DNA of 64,000 nucleotides, from assembly GCF_900186865.1 (NCBI RefSeq), contig NZ_LT906480.1:4606001-4670000 (forward strand), written 5' to 3'. Position 1 is the stretch's first letter. The number at the start of each line of letters is the position of its first letter. The translations under genes and the position numbers were made by a program. This document shows, in pieces, positions 62,159-64,000 of this stretch. A model generated the notes under the pieces. That model worked only from the letters and a program-made list of their open reading frames with translations, made no database searches and was not told the origin of the DNA. Source of the stretch: Stenotrophomonas maltophilia. Its GTDB lineage: Bacteria; Pseudomonadota; Gammaproteobacteria; Xanthomonadales; Xanthomonadaceae.

Positions 62159-64000
62159 GCGCGTACCTCCTTCAGCTTGGCAAGGTTGGCCGCTTCGGTG
62201 CGCGCCACCTCTTCGGAACTGACGTAGTAGTCCACATCCTCGTCGTAGGACCGCACGATCAGGGTGACGATCATCGCGATGAAGCTGGCCGCGGCCATCC
62301 ACCAGATGTGCCAGACCAGGGCGAAGCACAGCACCAGGATCCAGATGTTGAGGATCAGCGGCACGCCGGTGTTCTTCGGCATGTGGATCGGTGCGTACTT
62401 CTTCGGCGGCGGCGGCAGGCCGCGCTTCTTCGCTTCGTGGAAGGCGTCCAGCTCATCGGCCTTGGGCACCACGGCGAAGTTGTAGAACGGCGGCGGCGAC
62501 GGCGTGGCCCATTCCAGCGTGCGTGCGTTCCACGGGTCGCCGGTCAGGTCCAGGTTGCGCTTGCGGTCGCGCACGCTCACGTAGATCTGCACCAGCATCA
62601 GGATGATGCCCGCGAACACGAACAGTGCACCGATGAAGGCGGCGATCAGGTACGGCGTCCACGCCGGGTTGTCGTACTGGTTCATGCGGCGGGTCATGCC
62701 CATGAAACCCAGCATGTACAGCGGCATGAAGGCCAGGTAGAAGCCGATCACCCAGCAGGCGAACGACCACTTGCCCAGGCGCTCGTTGAGGGTGAAGCCG
62801 AACACCTTCGGGAACCAGTAGGCGAAGCCGGCCAGGTAGCCGAACAGCGCGCCGCCGATGATGGTGTTGTGGAAGTGCGCGACCAGGAACAGGCTGTTGT
62901 GCAGCAGGAAGTCCGCGCCCGGGATGGCCAGCAGCACGCCGGTCATGCCACCGATGGTGAAGGTGACCAGGAAGGCGATGGTCCACAGCATCGGCACGCT
63001 GAACTCGACGCGGCCGCCGTACATGGTGAACAGCCATGTGAAGATCTTCACGCCGGTGGGGATGGCGATGATCATCGTCATGATGCCGAAGAAGGCATTG
63101 ACGCTGGCACCGGAGCCCATGGTGAAGAAGTGGTGCAGCCAGACGATGAACGACAGGATGCCGATCGCCAGCGTGGCACCGACCATCGACTTGTAGCCGA
63201 ACAGCTTCTTGCGCGCGAACGTGGCGGTCACTTCGGAGAAGATGCCGAACGCCGGCAGCACCAGGATGTACACCTCCGGATGGCCCCAGGCCCACACCAG
63301 GTTCACGTACATCATCGGGTTGCCACCCAATGTGTTGGTGTAGAAGTTGAAGTCCAGGTAGCGGTCCAGGGTGAGCGCACCCAGCGCCACGGTCAGGATC
63401 GGGAAGGCGGCGATGATGATCACGCTGGTGACCAGCACGGTCCAGGTGAACACCGGCATCTTCATCAGGGTCATGCCCGGCGCACGCATGCGCAGGATGG
63501 TGATGAACAGGTTGACGCCGGTCAGCAATGTGCCGATGCCCGAAGCCTGCAACGCCCAGATGTAGTAGTCGACACCCACGCCTGGACTGAACTCGATGCC
63601 CGACAGCGGCGGATAGGCGACCCAACCGGTCATGGCGAATTCGCCAATGCCCAGCGAGATCATCATCAACGCTGCGCCGACCACGAAGATCCAGAAGCTG
63701 AAGGCGTTGAGGAACGGGAACGCCATGTCGCGCGCACCGATCTGCAGCGGCACGATGATGTTCATCAGGCCGACCACGAACGGGGTGGCCACGAAGAAGA
63801 TCATGATCACGCCGTGCGCGGTGAAGATCTGGTCGTAGTGCTCCGGTGGCAGGAAGCCGTCACTGCCCGGCCCGGCCGCCGCCAGCTGCGCGCGCATCAT
63901 CAGCGCATCGGCAAAGCCACGCACCAGCATGACCAGCGCCACCACCACGTACATGATGCCGATCTTCTTGTGGTCCACGGTGGTGAACCAGTCGCGCCAG
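62155..64000 (-). CDS. cyoB: Cytochrome bo3 ubiquinol oxidase subunit I (5' end outside window)
   Basis: The catalytic subunit of the proton-pumping quinol oxidase. About 614 residues are visible; the frame runs on to the window edge ([17 protein letters not shown]), so the N-terminus lies beyond 64000. Haem and CuB ligands are recognised: [29 protein letters not shown] with the His-Tyr crosslink pair, [10 protein letters not shown], and [15 protein letters not shown]. Subunits III and IV follow in order, overlapping. Confidence 0.95.
   Translation of the reverse strand, partial: WRDWFTTVDHKKIGIMYVVVALVMLVRGFADALMMRAQLAAAGPGSDGFLPPEHYDQIFTAHGVIMIFFVATPFVVGLMNIIVPLQIGARDMAFPFLNAFSFWIFVVGAALMMISLGIGEFAMTGWVAYPPLSGIEFSPGVGVDYYIWALQASGIGTLLTGVNLFITILRMRAPGMTLMKMPVFTWTVLVTSVIIIAAFPILTVALGALTLDRYLDFNFYTNTLGGNPMMYVNLVWAWGHPEVYILVLPAFGIFSEVTATFARKKLFGYKSMVGATLAIGILSFIVWLHHFFTMGSGASVNAFFGIMTMIIAIPTGVKIFTWLFTMYGGRVEFSVPMLWTIAFLVTFTIGGMTGVLLAIPGADFLLHNSLFLVAHFHNTIIGGALFGYLAGFAYWFPKVFGFTLNERLGKWSFACWVIGFYLAFMPLYMLGFMGMTRRMNQYDNPAWTPYLIAAFIGALFVFAGIILMLVQIYVSVRDRKRNLDLTGDPWNARTLEWATPSPPPFYNFAVVPKADELDAFHEAKKRGLPPPPKKYAPIHMPKNTGVPLILNIWILVLCFALVWHIWWMAAASFIAMIVTLIVRSYDEDVDYYVSSEEVARTEAANLAKLKEVRA

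Overview
The window looks like a Stenotrophomonas (S. maltophilia complex) chromosome. It has high GC, SMAG-type palindromes ending in GTAG/CTAC (49812, 49877, 55441), and Xanthomonadaceae-like housekeeping genes at the right end (TonB receptor, exoD-like gene, S8 peptidase, cyoBCD with a SCO1-like gene).

The main structural event is at 49.19 kb. Only the 3' part of comM (competence ATPase/helicase) is present, at 49173-49787, and no 5' part is visible anywhere to its left. Immediately left of the junction, reading leftwards, is a tightly packed four-gene module: three tyrosine-recombinase-like proteins (373, 540 and 600 aa) and a 127-aa coiled-coil protein resembling TnpC of Tn554. I therefore read roughly 1-49190 as one large genomic island in comM whose left end lies outside the window.

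Island cargo, left to right: outer-membrane porin and H-NS-like protein (0-1.8 kb); two beta-lactamase-fold serine hydrolases (2.3-4.8 kb); a chromate/arsenic locus with divergent arsH-arsC-chrA and arsR-arsC-acr3-arsO, a third arsC, and a shared candidate ArsR operator (4.9-10.9 kb); a SulP permease; then redox and electrophile-detoxification modules (quinone oxidoreductase, SDR, LysR, SnoaL/GNAT/nitrilase operon, glutathione-dependent formaldehyde dehydrogenase) with truncated regulators and an IS30 remnant between them (12.8-20.8 kb). Next come a DUF3422-like fragment, rarA with a 3' frameshift, an NhaA-DsbA fusion and a class II uvrA, the last two preceded by nearly the same 50-bp leader (20.9-27.5 kb). 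A relic of a MobH-type relaxase follows, then an Old Yellow Enzyme reductase with a GlxA regulator and an ABM-domain gene, an IS3-family copy, and a scar joining a lysR 3' end to an ABM 3' end (27.7-33.3 kb).

From 33.6 to 41 kb is a gene set that looks like an accessory or defence region: a protein with a possible CxxC...CxxxH zinc site, a GIY-YIG-like protein, a 722-aa SMC/ABC-like ATPase, an AbiEi-like antitoxin with only a stub of its toxin, a HAD phosphatase and an orphan XRE regulator. A porin fragment, an exported amidohydrolase and a divergent XRE/hypothetical pair lead up to the recombinase module.

Right of 49.8 kb the genes look like ordinary chromosome: TonB receptor, HAD phosphatase, ExoD-like protein, sorbosone-dehydrogenase-like lipoprotein with a DUF2231-like membrane protein, a kexin-like S8 peptidase overlapping a small exported partner, and the cytochrome bo3 operon, whose cyoB runs off the window. 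No tRNA, rRNA or CRISPR array was recognised. All calls come from reading sequence and motifs; no database search was run.
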